Source of the DNA: Paraburkholderia sp. BL21I4N1
GTDB taxonomy: Bacteria; Pseudomonadota; Gammaproteobacteria; Burkholderiales; Burkholderiaceae
Length of the DNA: 64,000 bases
Reading direction: 5' to 3'
Assembly (NCBI RefSeq): GCF_002973525.1
Contig: NZ_PVEN01000002.1
Location: 124,001 to 188,000 of the forward strand
A program made the translations under genes and the position numbers. The notes under the pieces are model-generated. The model saw nothing but the letters and a program-made list of their open reading frames with translations, did not search any database and was not told the DNA's origin. Shown here piece by piece: positions 1 through 8,234 of this stretch. The first letter of the stretch is position 1; every line of letters begins with the position of its first letter.

Positions 1-134
1 GCGGCAGAGGCACGGGCGCGTGATCCGGACAGTCCCGGATCGGGAAAGCCGCAAATTATTTTTTCCGCGTGCGCGGGTATGCTCGGTGTGAAGGGACGCT
101 TGACTTCACAACCATTGGGACGCGGAGGTGTCAG

Positions 135-326
135 ATGAAAGGGATCGTCCGACTTCTGGCCGTGGTGGCCGCACTCGCGCTGATGACGCTATTGATGTTC
201 CGCCTGCCCAGCGAAGACGCGATTCGTTTCGCCGGCTACGCGGGCACCGCCGCGTTCGCGGGACTGATGGGCTTGTTGTTCCGCTGGTGCGCGAGCCGCG
301 CGAAGCGCAATAACAAGCGCGTGTGA
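135..326 (+). CDS. small putative membrane protein
   Basis: This is a 63-residue protein with two hydrophobic stretches, at about residues 5-21 and 30-48. A basic tail follows (RAKRNNKRV), so the C-terminus probably faces the cytoplasm. I chose the ATG at 135 because GGAGG lies at 124-128 with ideal spacing. An in-frame upstream start at 69 would add a polar, unconvincing leader. I do not recognise a family. It has no operon partner on its strand. Confidence 0.55.
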   Translation: MKGIVRLLAVVAALALMTLLMFRLPSEDAIRFAGYAGTAAFAGLMGLLFRWCASRAKRNNKRV

Positions 327-460
327 ATGCCGGGTCAGGCGAACTGGCCGGCAATCCGAGCATGCGCGTCGGTAAGGTGGAACCCCTGCCGCGCGAGGTC
401 GTCGAGACACACTGCTGAATCGACGCCCGGGGCTGCATGGTCTACCACCGTACCGGCTGG

Positions 461-826
461 TTAGTGCCCGGACAGCAGCACGTCGGCAATCACGCCGGTG
501 GCGACAGCGGCGAGCACGTAATCGCCATTCACGCCGACCCATTGATAGCCGCGCGGCGGCGAATGCAGCCCGTGTTCGCGCCAGTTGTCGACCACGTAAC
601 TGCGATCGCGATACTCGGACGGAAGCCGCTCGCCCTTGTGCCAGTCACTGTGCGGAATCGGACCGCCCTGACGGCCGATATCGGCTTCGCGTGGCGCACC
701 GTGTCCTCGCATGTTGTGAGGTGGCGGGCCTCCGTGTTGATCGTCGTGGTGGGGTTGCTGCGCGAGTGCGGCAATCGATGTGCCGAGCAAGGAAACGATG
801 ACAAGCTGCGCGATGACTGGTTTCAT
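461..826 (-). CDS. RcnB family periplasmic protein
   Basis: This 121-residue protein starts with a clear signal peptide (hydrophobic core at about residues 4-20, ending ALAQ). A His-rich segment (HHDDQHGG, PPPHNMRGHG) follows. The C-terminal module has SEYRDRSYVVDNWREHGL and PPRGYQWVGVNGDYVL, then a hydrophobic end, which is the RcnB/YohN-type arrangement. In E. coli RcnB is a periplasmic protein that influences nickel and cobalt homeostasis. No RcnA efflux pump is encoded beside it, so a metal role here is family-based inference only. Many Burkholderiaceae carry several orphan RcnB-domain proteins. Confidence 0.75.
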   Translation of the reverse strand: MKPVIAQLVIVSLLGTSIAALAQQPHHDDQHGGPPPHNMRGHGAPREADIGRQGGPIPHSDWHKGERLPSEYRDRSYVVDNWREHGLHSPPRGYQWVGVNGDYVLAAVATGVIADVLLSGH

Positions 827-1085
827 GGCTACGCCTCGAAGAGAGTGTCACGAACTATCGGCTGTTCGACGCGGCCCGGGCGGATTCGCCCAGAAGGCCG
901 GCGCCGGCAAATAATCGCACGAACGAGGTGGCTTTGCCAAAAGCGCGGGGGATCGATGCCGCATGATTTGCGCTTGATGCGCCACGGCTGGTGAGGCTGG
1001 ACGCGCCCGCGTTTCAACATGAAGCGGAAGGTTGAAACGTGAACGCGACATAACCGTCACGCAGGCGTTTGGCGTCCGCGCAACA

Positions 1086-1718
1086 TCAGTTGGCCTCCTG
1101 CTCCTTGATCCGCTTGCGATGCGCCGCCACCTTCGCGCGGTTACCGCAAAGCGCCATGCTGCACCAGCGCCGCGCATGCCCGCGGGTGTGATCGGCGAAC
1201 AGCAGCGTGCATTTCGGTCCCTCGCACGCTTTCACATACGTGAAGTCTTCGTGGCAGACCAGTTTCGCCATCGCCTCGGCGATCGGCATCAGCAACGATT
1301 CGGCGCAGCCCCAGCGCCGCTTGTCGCTCAGTTCGAACACCGTCGCGCCACCTGACGCAGCGGCGACGATCTCGCGATGCTGTTCGTCGCGCGCCAGCAG
1401 CCGGTTGAGCGGCTCCAGCTCGCGCAGATTTTTTGCGCTCAACGCGCGGCCCTTGCGTTTCTGCACAAATCCCCTGAACCACTCGCGTAGTTCGCGCGCC
1501 TGCCCGGCGACGTGGTCGAGTTCGGCGTTTGTCGAGCGCGCGCGAATGTCCGCCAGCGCGGCGGGCGTCACGAACCCGGCCTGTTCCAACCAGGCCAGCA
1601 AGCCTGCGCCGTCGCCGATCCAGTCGACGGGCTCATCCACCGGCGTGGCGATGGAGTTCAGGAAATCGAGGCCGCCCGCGTCGGCTACGAATATCGGGGG
1701 AATCTCACGGTAGTCCAT
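1086..1718 (-). CDS. CGNR zinc-finger protein, probable regulator
   Basis: The 210-residue protein has an N-terminal ABATE-type alpha/beta domain (DFLNSIATP, then WL.QAG). A C-terminal CGNR zinc finger carries C165, C170, C186 and C191 in the contexts CEGPKC and WCSMALCGNR, followed by a basic helix (AHRKRIKEQ). Members of this family are predicted DNA-binding regulators. It is divergent from the hydrolase gene at 1867, and the 148-bp gap between them contains repeated GTAAC-type elements. It therefore probably controls itself and the downstream hydrolase/SDR genes. The fold assignment is firm; the target assignment is inference. Confidence 0.85.
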   Translation of the reverse strand: MDYREIPPIFVADAGGLDFLNSIATPVDEPVDWIGDGAGLLAWLEQAGFVTPAALADIRARSTNAELDHVAGQARELREWFRGFVQKRKGRALSAKNLRELEPLNRLLARDEQHREIVAAASGGATVFELSDKRRWGCAESLLMPIAEAMAKLVCHEDFTYVKACEGPKCTLLFADHTRGHARRWCSMALCGNRAKVAAHRKRIKEQEAN

Positions 1719-1740
1719 GTCTTCTGACGAATGCGAAAAG

Positions 1741-1827
1741 GTAACGCATTCATCGTAACCACTAAAAATCGTCTTGACAAGTTACATGGCGCTTGAGTAA
1801 CCTTTAAAACACAAATTTAGAGGTTAC
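1741..1827. promoter_or_regulatory. divergent promoter with repeated GTAAC/GTTAC elements
   Basis: The gap between the CGNR regulator and the hydrolase contains GTAAC at 1741, GTAACC at 1755-1760, GTTAC at 1781, GTAACC at 1797-1802 and GGTTAC at 1822-1827. The last two form an inverted pair. A TTGACA -35 at 1774-1779 is followed, after 18 bp, by TAACCT at 1798-1803 as a possible -10, so one repeat overlaps the presumed promoter core. These are plausible operator sites for the CGNR protein. The repeat is visible; the binding is inferred. Confidence 0.45.
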
Positions 1828-1866
1828 AAACAAATCGATGTCTCTTTTCATTCAAGGAGCGCGGAA

Positions 1867-2562
1867 ATGAATTCTCGTAACGTGACGGCGGTGCTCGTGC
1901 ATGGCGCGTGGGCCGACGGTTCGAGTTGGAGCAAGGTGATCGAACGTCTTGCCGCCCATCACTTCGGCGCGGTGGCGGCGCCGCTGCCGTTGACGTCGTT
2001 AGCCGACGACGTGGGCGCGCTCGAAAGAACGCTCGAACGGATCGACGGTCCGGTGGTGCTGGTGGGTCATGCGTATGCGGGCGCGGTGATCGGTTCGGCG
2101 CGTTCGGCGGCGATCGAGGCGTTGGTCTACGTTGCCGCGCTCGCGCCGGACGAAGGCGAAACGGTCGCCGACGTGTTCTATCGCGGCACGGCGCATCCGC
2201 AGGCGCCGCGGTTGGCGCCGGATCGGCATGGATTGATCTGGCTGCCGCACGACGCTTTCGCGGCGGCGTTTGCCCAGCATGCCGCGCCGCTCGAACTGAC
2301 GACGCTCGCCGCGGTGCAGCGTCCGATTGCGGCGGCGTGCATCGGCGAGTCGGTCGCCCGCCCGCTTTGGAAAAATCGGCCGAGCTGGTTTCTGGTCGCG
2401 GAACAGGACCGGATGATCAGTCCCGACACGCAGCATGCGATGGCGCGTCGCATGAACGCGAACGTGCGTACGTATCAGGTCGATCACACGCCGATCGTCA
2501 CCGCGCCCGACGTCGTGACGAAGATCATCGTCGAAGCGGTCGAGTCGTTAGCCGCTCGTTAA
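1867..2562 (+). CDS. alpha/beta hydrolase-fold protein lacking the nucleophile serine
   Basis: A 231-residue alpha/beta-hydrolase fold protein of the small esterase/hydroxynitrile-lyase-like group. The oxyanion-hole motif is HGAW (12-15). The expected G-x-S-x-G elbow reads GHAYAG at 67-72, so Ala69 stands where the serine nucleophile should be. The acid and histidine positions look intact (D181 in EQDRMISP, H207 in VDHTP). Either it is non-hydrolytic (lyase, binding protein) or it uses another chemistry. It is the first gene of a same-strand set with a second hydrolase and an SDR. The start follows an AAGGAGCG ribosome site. Confidence 0.8.
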   Translation: MNSRNVTAVLVHGAWADGSSWSKVIERLAAHHFGAVAAPLPLTSLADDVGALERTLERIDGPVVLVGHAYAGAVIGSARSAAIEALVYVAALAPDEGETVADVFYRGTAHPQAPRLAPDRHGLIWLPHDAFAAAFAQHAAPLELTTLAAVQRPIAAACIGESVARPLWKNRPSWFLVAEQDRMISPDTQHAMARRMNANVRTYQVDHTPIVTAPDVVTKIIVEAVESLAAR

Positions 2563-2645
2563 ACGTGGTTGCAGTCTTGTTGCACGGGCGGTCGCGAACA
2601 GTTCGCCGACCGCGCTAAACCCTTCTTTTCTCATAGGTGAGAATC

Positions 2646-3500
2646 ATGTCCCCCACGACTTATCGCACCGCGGATGTCGACGGTTTCAACGTGTTCTACC
2701 GCGAGGCTGGCCGGCCGGGCGCACCGAAGCTGCTGTTGTTGCACGGCTTCCCGAGTTCGGGCCACATGTTCCGCGATCTGATTCCGAAGCTGGCCGACCG
2801 TTTCCATATCGTGGCGCCGGACCTGCCCGGTTTTGGGCAGTCGGCCATGCCCAGCCGCGACACGTTCGCGTATACGTTCGACAACCTCGCCAACGTGATC
2901 GACCGCTTCACCGAAGTGATCGGTTTCGATCGCTACGCTGTCTATGTATTCGACTACGGCGCACCGACCGGTTTCCGGCTCGCGCTCAGGCACCCCGAGC
3001 GAATCACGGCAATCATCTCGCAGAACGGCAACGCGTACGAAGAAGGCCTCAGTGACGGATGGAATCCGATTCGCGCGTATTGGCAGGATGCATCACCGGC
3101 CAACCGCGAAGCGTTGCGCGCGATGCTGACGCTGGAGACAACCCGCTGGCAATACACGCACGGCGTGCCCGATACGACGAGCGTGTCTCCCGACGGTTAT
3201 ACGCTCGACGCGTTCTATCTGAACCGCCCCGGCGCCGACGAAATCCAGCTCGACCTGTTTGGCGATTATCGAAACAACGTCGCGTTGTACCCCGAGTTCC
3301 AGCAGTATTTCCGCACGCATCAACCGCCCTTTCTGGCGGTGTGGGGCAAGCACGATCCGTTCTTTCTGCCGCCCGGCGCCGAAGCATTCAAGCGTGACAT
3401 GCCGCAAGCGGTGGTGCGCTTCTTCGATACCGGCCATTTCGCGCTGGAAACGCATGCTTCGGAGATCGCCGCGGCCATCGGCGATTTTCTGACCCGTTGA
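2646..3500 (+). CDS. alpha/beta hydrolase, epoxide hydrolase/haloalkane dehalogenase type
   Basis: The protein has 284 residues when started at ATG 2646, which has AGGTGA just upstream; a GTG at 2637 is also in frame. The order of motifs is HGFPSSG (33-40), the elbow VFDYGAPTG with Asp103 as likely nucleophile, WGKHDPFF with the acid, and DTGHFALE with the catalytic histidine. An Asp nucleophile is typical of epoxide hydrolases and haloalkane dehalogenases rather than serine esterases. The substrate cannot be read from the sequence. It lies 83 bp after the preceding hydrolase and 69 bp before an SDR, so the three may form one transcription unit. Confidence 0.8.
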   Translation: MSPTTYRTADVDGFNVFYREAGRPGAPKLLLLHGFPSSGHMFRDLIPKLADRFHIVAPDLPGFGQSAMPSRDTFAYTFDNLANVIDRFTEVIGFDRYAVYVFDYGAPTGFRLALRHPERITAIISQNGNAYEEGLSDGWNPIRAYWQDASPANREALRAMLTLETTRWQYTHGVPDTTSVSPDGYTLDAFYLNRPGADEIQLDLFGDYRNNVALYPEFQQYFRTHQPPFLAVWGKHDPFFLPPGAEAFKRDMPQAVVRFFDTGHFALETHASEIAAAIGDFLTR

Positions 3501-3569
3501 TGTCGATGTGTGCAGTAATGGATTGAATATCGCGAACGTTCGCGTTCGGCAAACGAAAGGAGCCATGAC

Positions 3570-4340
3570 ATGTCCACGAAAGTAGCTATCGTGACCGGCG
3601 CGAGCCAGGGGATCGGCCGGTCGACCGCGATCAGGTTGGCGCGGGATTTTCAGTCGATCGTGCTGGTGGCGCGTAACCGCGAGAAGTTGGAAGAAACCGC
3701 CGTCGACGTGAAAAATGCGGGCGCCGAAGCGCTGGTGCTCGACCTCGATCTGTCCGTCCCCGACGCCGCGCGGAAGGTGGTCGACCAGACGGTCGCCCGC
3801 TTCGGTCGAATCGATGCGGTGCTCAACATCGCGGGTGCGGTGCCGCAAATCGACGTGCTCGACATGACCGACGAGCAGTGGGACAGCGGCCTCGCGTTGA
3901 AACTGCACGGCGCGCGACGGCTGACGGTCGCGGCGTGGCCCGCATTGAAAGCGTCGTCGGGTTCGGTCGTGTTGATGTCGGGCAATTCCGCGTTGTTTCC
4001 GAAGGCGCCGTACGCCGCGGTGGGCACCATCAACGCCGCGATCGTGGCGCTCGCCAAGGCCTTGTCGGATCGCGGCATCGCGGACGGCGTGCAGGTGAAC
4101 AGCGTCTTGCCCGGCGCGGTCATGACAGGGCGGCGGCAATCTTATCTGGCGCACTGGGCGCCGCTGCACGACATGACGGTCGAGGAAGCGACGGCGAAGT
4201 TTCCGCTCGAGGCGGGCATCACGCGTTACGGCACGCCGGAGGAGATCGCCGAGCTGATGGCATTTATCGTCTCGCCGGCGGCGCGCTGGATGACGGGATC
4301 GGCGTTGCGAATGGACGGCGGCGAGGTCAAATCCGTGTGA
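3570..4340 (+). CDS. short-chain dehydrogenase/reductase with altered catalytic motif
   Basis: This is a 256-residue Rossmann protein with the nucleotide-binding motif TGASQGIG (9-16), an NIAGAV segment and a C-terminal DGGEV end, all typical of classical SDRs. Ser137 and Tyr148 can be aligned to the catalytic pair. The residue four after the tyrosine is Gly152 (YAAVG), where the YxxxK motif needs lysine. Activity as an ordinary reductase is therefore uncertain. AAAGGAG precedes the start. It is the last gene of the set that follows the CGNR regulator. Confidence 0.82.
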   Translation: MSTKVAIVTGASQGIGRSTAIRLARDFQSIVLVARNREKLEETAVDVKNAGAEALVLDLDLSVPDAARKVVDQTVARFGRIDAVLNIAGAVPQIDVLDMTDEQWDSGLALKLHGARRLTVAAWPALKASSGSVVLMSGNSALFPKAPYAAVGTINAAIVALAKALSDRGIADGVQVNSVLPGAVMTGRRQSYLAHWAPLHDMTVEEATAKFPLEAGITRYGTPEEIAELMAFIVSPAARWMTGSALRMDGGEVKSV

Positions 4341-4362
4341 GCCCATGCACTGCCCGGGCTCA
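4338..4362 (+). terminator. possible weak terminator hairpin
   Basis: The 7-bp inverted repeat TGAGCCC/GGGCTCA has an 11-nt loop, begins at the SDR stop codon and lies between convergent genes. There is no T-run after it, so intrinsic termination is uncertain. Confidence 0.3.
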
Positions 4363-4398
4363 TGCGGACTTGACCGGCCTACGTGGCGCAGCAATGGT

Positions 4399-5268
4399 TC
4401 AGGCCGCGAAATCGGTCGAGGCCGACAGCGTTCTCCACGCGTCCATTTCCTGCGCTACATAGGCGTTTTTCGCGGCGATCGCGGCGAGCGTGTCGTTGCC
4501 GAGCGGCAGGCGCAGCGGCGGGGTATCGGCATCGACCAGCGCGATCATCGCGGCGGCCAGTTTGTTCGGGTCGCCGGGTTGGTTGTGATTCATCTGCGTC
4601 GCCCGGCGGCGCACCGCGCCCGAGGTTTCGTCGTAGTCGTCGATCACGTGCTGCGCCACGACCAGCGACGATGCATCGAGAAAGTCCGTGCGGAAATAGC
4701 CCGGCTCGACCACCGTCGCGTGAATGCCGAGCGGCTTCAGTTCGGCATGCATCGCTTCGGTGATGCCTTCGACGGCGAACTTGGTCGACGAGTACACGCC
4801 GAATCCGGCGGCGGCCCGATAGCCGCCGATCGACGAAATATTGATCACGTGTCCCGCGCGCTGCGCGCGCATGACCGGCAGCACGGCACGCGTGACGTTC
4901 AGCAAACCGAACACGTTCGTGTCGTACATGCGGCGGACGTCCTGGTCGGCGGATTCTTCCACCGCGCCCAGCAGGCCGAAGCCGGCGTTGTTGACCAGCA
5001 CGTCGATGCGGCCGAACTTTTCGATTGCGGCTTGCACGGCGGCTTTGGCTTGCGCCTCGTCGGTGACGTCGAGCGCAACCGGCAACAGTGCTGGCGAGTC
5101 GCCAAAACGCGCACTAAACCGTTCGACGATCGCCGCCACGTTGCGCCCCGCGGCGACCACCGCGTTACCGTCGGCGAGTGCCGCTTCGGCGATCAGCGCG
5201 CCGATGCCGCGCGCTGCACCGGTAATCAACCATACCCGCTTGAAATCGCCGCGTTGCGTGTCAGCCAT
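4399..5268 (-). CDS. short-chain dehydrogenase/reductase
   Basis: The 289-residue SDR begins at an ATG with AGGAGAAAC in front; an upstream in-frame start at 5343 is not supported. It has TGAARGIG, the NNAGFG motif, a serine in NISSIGG and an intact YSSTK catalytic tetrad region. The C-terminus is longer than in minimal SDRs. It resembles the ketoreductase-like NAD(P)-dependent SDRs common in Burkholderia, and the substrate is unknown. It is divergent from a LysR regulator at 5392, which probably controls it. Confidence 0.88.
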   Translation of the reverse strand: MADTQRGDFKRVWLITGAARGIGALIAEAALADGNAVVAAGRNVAAIVERFSARFGDSPALLPVALDVTDEAQAKAAVQAAIEKFGRIDVLVNNAGFGLLGAVEESADQDVRRMYDTNVFGLLNVTRAVLPVMRAQRAGHVINISSIGGYRAAAGFGVYSSTKFAVEGITEAMHAELKPLGIHATVVEPGYFRTDFLDASSLVVAQHVIDDYDETSGAVRRRATQMNHNQPGDPNKLAAAMIALVDADTPPLRLPLGNDTLAAIAAKNAYVAQEMDAWRTLSASTDFAA

Positions 5269-5332
5269 GATGTTTCTCCTGCGTGTTGTCGAGTTGAAGT
5301 GATGCCATGGTAAAAGACGAGACTGACACTCA

Positions 5333-5350
5333 CTAGCCGTCAATTGCTAG
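5333..5350. promoter_or_regulatory. candidate LysR operator (CTAGC-N8-GCTAG)
   Basis: A perfect 5-bp inverted repeat with an 8-bp spacer lies between the divergent SDR and LysR genes, 42 bp before the LysR start. Its dyad form and position fit a LysR-type activator/autorepressor site. No second copy was noticed nearby. Confidence 0.4.
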
Positions 5351-5391
5351 ACTCATAATCAAGGTTTACTTGCGAATCGGGAGCGCACGCC

Positions 5392-6384
5392 ATGAACGAA
5401 ATTCGAGCGATCACCACGTTCGTGCGAGCTGCCGCGCTCGGCAGCCTGCGGCGCGCGGCGGTCGATCAGGGCATCTCGCCGCAGGCCGCGAGCCAGGCGG
5501 TCATGCAACTGGAGAAGGAGCTGGGCGTACGCCTCTTTCACCGCACCACCCGCAAGCTGAGCCTGACGGAGGAGGGGCAGCGGCTGTTCGACAGCGTGCA
5601 GCCGGCGCTGTCGATCCTGTCGTCCGCGCTCGGCGACGCGCGGCGTTCGAAAGAAGAGGTGGACGGTCTGCTGCGCGTGAGCGCGCCGAGGGCATTCGGC
5701 ATCCCGGTGCTGTGGCCGTACTTCGAGGAATTTCAGCGGCTTTATCCGCACGTGCGGCTGGAGGTCCAGTTCGACGACCACTTCACCGATCTCGTGACCG
5801 AGCGCGCCGACGTGGGGTTCCGCGGCGGTCCGCCACCGTCGGGAGGATCGATTGCGCGGCGGCTTGTGCCGATTCAACTGATCGTGTGCGCATCGCCGGC
5901 GTATATCGAACGCAACGGCGCACCGCGCGGCATCGACGACCTGGCGCAGCATCGCTGCACCGGCTATCGGCGCGCCAACACCGGCAAGCTCGCGCAATGG
6001 CAGTTTCAGATCGGCGACGAGATCGTCTATCGCGACGTGCCGCCCATTGTCTGCGTGAACGACACGGAGATGGAAACGCAGGCGGTGCTGTCGGGTCTCG
6101 GGGTTGGGCAACTGGGCAGCTTCAACGCGGCGCCGCACATTCGCAGCGGCCGGCTCGTGCCGTTGCTGACGCAACATGTCACGGAGTACGGCGCGCTGTA
6201 TATCTACTACGGGCATCGCACCGAACAGCCGTTGCGTGTGCGGACGTTCATCGACTTCATGATCGAACGTATGGCCGATAACCGCGCTTTCTTTCTCGAT
6301 GCGGCGGAGTTGCGCGCCGCGCGTGCGCCGCAGCGGGGGGCGGGCGGTGGGCGCGCGCGGAGGGGGCTAGTGCCTGGTGCCTAG
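5392..6384 (+). CDS. LysR family transcriptional regulator
   Basis: This 330-residue regulator has the N-terminal winged helix (RAAVDQGISPQAASQAV, then LEKELGVRLFHRTTRKLSLT) and the periplasmic-binding-protein-like effector domain after about residue 90. It belongs to the group with the HRTTRKLSLTEEGQ signature, whose members often control a divergent oxidoreductase. That fits the SDR on the other strand. The last about 20 residues are a low-complexity Arg/Gly/Ala tail not needed by the fold. Its stop codon overlaps that of the convergent downstream gene by three bases. Confidence 0.92.
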   Translation: MNEIRAITTFVRAAALGSLRRAAVDQGISPQAASQAVMQLEKELGVRLFHRTTRKLSLTEEGQRLFDSVQPALSILSSALGDARRSKEEVDGLLRVSAPRAFGIPVLWPYFEEFQRLYPHVRLEVQFDDHFTDLVTERADVGFRGGPPPSGGSIARRLVPIQLIVCASPAYIERNGAPRGIDDLAQHRCTGYRRANTGKLAQWQFQIGDEIVYRDVPPIVCVNDTEMETQAVLSGLGVGQLGSFNAAPHIRSGRLVPLLTQHVTEYGALYIYYGHRTEQPLRVRTFIDFMIERMADNRAFFLDAAELRAARAPQRGAGGGRARRGLVPGA

Positions 6385-7433
6385 TGCGATGGCGTGCGGG
6401 CGAGCCGCGGGTTGCCGGTGACGTCATAAGAAACGCTCAGCGTATCGAGCGCGGCGAGAAAATCCCTCGCGTCGAAAATCTCGCCCAGACTGACTACCCC
6501 GCCCTGGGTTGTGGACTTGCCGCCGACCAGCCGCTCGGTCGCCTCAACGATAATCGGCGCGGTCACGGCATAGATGTCGCGTCCGGTCGCGGTCGCGCGC
6601 CGCGTCACGCCGTTCTGAACGATCACCACGTCGACGACGAACTGTTGGGCAGAGCGCCCTAGCTCGTCGTCGGCTTGGGGCGGCGGCGTATTCGGATCGC
6701 GAATGTCGCGCAGCGCGGCCGACGCGAGCCACGACTCCATCGTCCCGACACGCAGATGACGCGACACCGCGAGCACTTCCGTGAACGGCAGCATCACCAC
6801 CTCCGCGTCGCCGAGCGGGGCCGGGAACGACCACTGGCTTTCCGGCGCGGGTTGCGGCAACGGCACGAGCCTGCCGTCCCGCTGGACCATCCGGGCCGCG
6901 TGATTGCGCGCGCCGGTGAGACGTGTTCCGCGGGTCGGATGCCAACTGTCGAGGCCAATGGCGACGTCCACGCGATCGAGCGCCTGCCTGGTGTCCGCCA
7001 CCGAGCTGACCAGCAGGTCGGCCAGCCCGCCGTAGAACGCGGCGGCCGGGATCAGCGTGATCCCGGCGTTGCGCGCGCGCTCGTCGCGTTGGTCGATCAG
7101 CGCCTGCAGCGCCGGCTGTTCCGCCGTAACGTCGAGATAGGGAAGGCCGGCTCGCAAGGCGGCATCCACGATCGGCAGCGCCGTATCGAGAAACGGTCCG
7201 GCGCAGTTGATCACGGCGTGCGTACCGCGCAGCGCCGCGTCGAGTTGCTCGGGGTTGCCGACGTCGGCGACGCGCCAGGGTGTCGTTGCGTCACCGGGCG
7301 CGTTTTCCTGCAGCCGCGCCGCGTCACGTCCTATCCGAACCACACCGAGCCCACGCCGCCGCAACTCCGCCACGACGAAGCGCCCTGTGTGACCCGCCGC
7401 GCCGTACACCGCCACTGTGATTCGATCGTTCAT
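6381..7433 (-). CDS. saccharopine dehydrogenase-like NAD(P)-binding protein
   Basis: The 350-residue protein has an N-terminal Rossmann fold (VYGAAGHTGRFV, G-x-x-G-x-x-G at about residues 10-16) and INCAGPF at about residue 95. This is the pattern of the saccharopine-dehydrogenase/trans-acting enoyl-reductase group (NADP-binding domain protein). Such proteins are often paired with TetR regulators, as here. The substrate is unknown. A TetR gene is divergent, with palindromic sites in between, so repression by that TetR is likely. The gene converges on and overlaps the LysR stop codon. Confidence 0.8.
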   Translation of the reverse strand: MNDRITVAVYGAAGHTGRFVVAELRRRGLGVVRIGRDAARLQENAPGDATTPWRVADVGNPEQLDAALRGTHAVINCAGPFLDTALPIVDAALRAGLPYLDVTAEQPALQALIDQRDERARNAGITLIPAAAFYGGLADLLVSSVADTRQALDRVDVAIGLDSWHPTRGTRLTGARNHAARMVQRDGRLVPLPQPAPESQWSFPAPLGDAEVVMLPFTEVLAVSRHLRVGTMESWLASAALRDIRDPNTPPPQADDELGRSAQQFVVDVVIVQNGVTRRATATGRDIYAVTAPIIVEATERLVGGKSTTQGGVVSLGEIFDARDFLAALDTLSVSYDVTGNPRLARTPSH

Positions 7434-7472
7434 GTCTCTTACTCTCTTTGTCCAAATTGTTTTAAGAACGCT

Positions 7473-7506
7473 ACAGACCGGTATGTTTTATAGTACAGAT
7501 CTGTAG
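7473..7506. promoter_or_regulatory. paired TetR-type operator sites
   Basis: TACAGATCTGTA at 7495-7506 is a perfect 12-bp palindrome. TACAGACCGGTA at 7473-7484 matches it at 10 of 12 positions. Both sit between the divergent saccharopine-dehydrogenase-like gene and the TetR gene, and a TATAGT hexamer at 7490-7495 lies between them. Two tandem dyads over a promoter are typical of TetR autorepression. Confidence 0.55.
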
Positions 7507-7574
7507 CGCCGTCAATCGCGCGGTGCTATGATCGATTTCACTGTGACGGCAAATGAAAATGGTTGGGGTGGAAC

Positions 7575-8171
7575 ATGATGAAGAAGCGAGGGCAGGCGAG
7601 CGAAGCCGTTCCCGATACGCGCGAACGCATACTGCGAACCGCCAGCGAACTGTTCTATCAGGAAGGCACGCGTGCGGTGGGCGTGGACCTGATCGTGGCG
7701 CGCGCGGGGGTCGCCAAGACCAGTCTGTATCGTCACTTCGGCACGAAAGACGATCTGATCGAAGCCTTCCTGCTGCTCGAAGATAAAGACTTCTGGCAGC
7801 ACTGGGACACGGTCGCGGCGCAGCACAAAGGCGCGCCGCGCGAAGAACTGGACGCGCAATTGCAGTGGATCGGCGAGCGCATTGCGCGGCCGGGCTATCG
7901 CGGCTGTCCGCAGATCAACATCGCCGCCGAATATGCCGACGACGGCCATCCGGCTCGCAAGGTGGCGGTCGCCCATAAGCGGGAGTTACGGCATCGGCTC
8001 GCGGAGCTGGCGCGCGCCATGCGCGTCGACGAGCCGCAGACGTTCGCCTTACGGATGGGCACGATCATCGACGGGGCATTGAGCAGCGGGCGCGCGCTGC
8101 ATGGGGAAGGGCCCGTGGTGTTTCTGCAGGAGTTGGCGAAGCTGCTGATTCCGAAGAAAACGAAGAAGTGA
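7575..8171 (+). CDS. TetR family transcriptional regulator
   Basis: About 198 residues. The N-terminal helix-turn-helix is clear: ILRTASELFYQEG, VGVDLIVARAGVAKTSLYRHFGTKDDLI. The C-terminal ligand domain includes GYRGCPQINIAAEY, as in the AcrR/YcdC-like group with TetR_C-type domains. Two adjacent ATGs (7575, 7578) follow a GGGGTGG site, and I took the first. It is divergent from the saccharopine-dehydrogenase-like gene with two palindromic sites between. The likely ligand is the substrate of that enzyme, which is unknown. Confidence 0.9.
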   Translation: MMKKRGQASEAVPDTRERILRTASELFYQEGTRAVGVDLIVARAGVAKTSLYRHFGTKDDLIEAFLLLEDKDFWQHWDTVAAQHKGAPREELDAQLQWIGERIARPGYRGCPQINIAAEYADDGHPARKVAVAHKRELRHRLAELARAMRVDEPQTFALRMGTIIDGALSSGRALHGEGPVVFLQELAKLLIPKKTKK

Positions 8172-8199
8172 ATCCCGCTCCAGGGCGAGCGCGACGGCA

Positions 8200-8220
8200 A
8201 TGCCCGGCAGCGCCGGGCAT
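8200..8220. terminator. GC-rich hairpin between convergent genes
   Basis: ATGCCCGGC and GCCGGGCAT form a perfect 9-bp stem with a 3-nt loop, between the stops of the TetR and cupin genes. No T-run follows on either side, so it may slow or stop transcription in both directions without being a textbook terminator. Confidence 0.45.
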
Positions 8221-8234
8221 GTCCTCGTGGTCCG

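Noticed and set aside
22..64. GATCCGG/CCGGATC hairpin followed by a T-rich run near the window start, as terminator of an upstream gene
   Set aside because: The T-run is about 15 bases away from the stem, and the upstream gene is not in the window.
827..1085. Possible small gene on the minus strand between rcnB-like and CGNR genes
   Set aside because: Candidate frames lack a ribosome site and have shadow-like Arg/Pro composition.
3093..4394. Long minus-strand open frame (433 codons) opposite a hydrolase and an SDR gene
   Set aside because: Its translation is Arg/His-rich without motifs, and the opposite strand encodes clear conserved enzymes. It is a GC-bias shadow.
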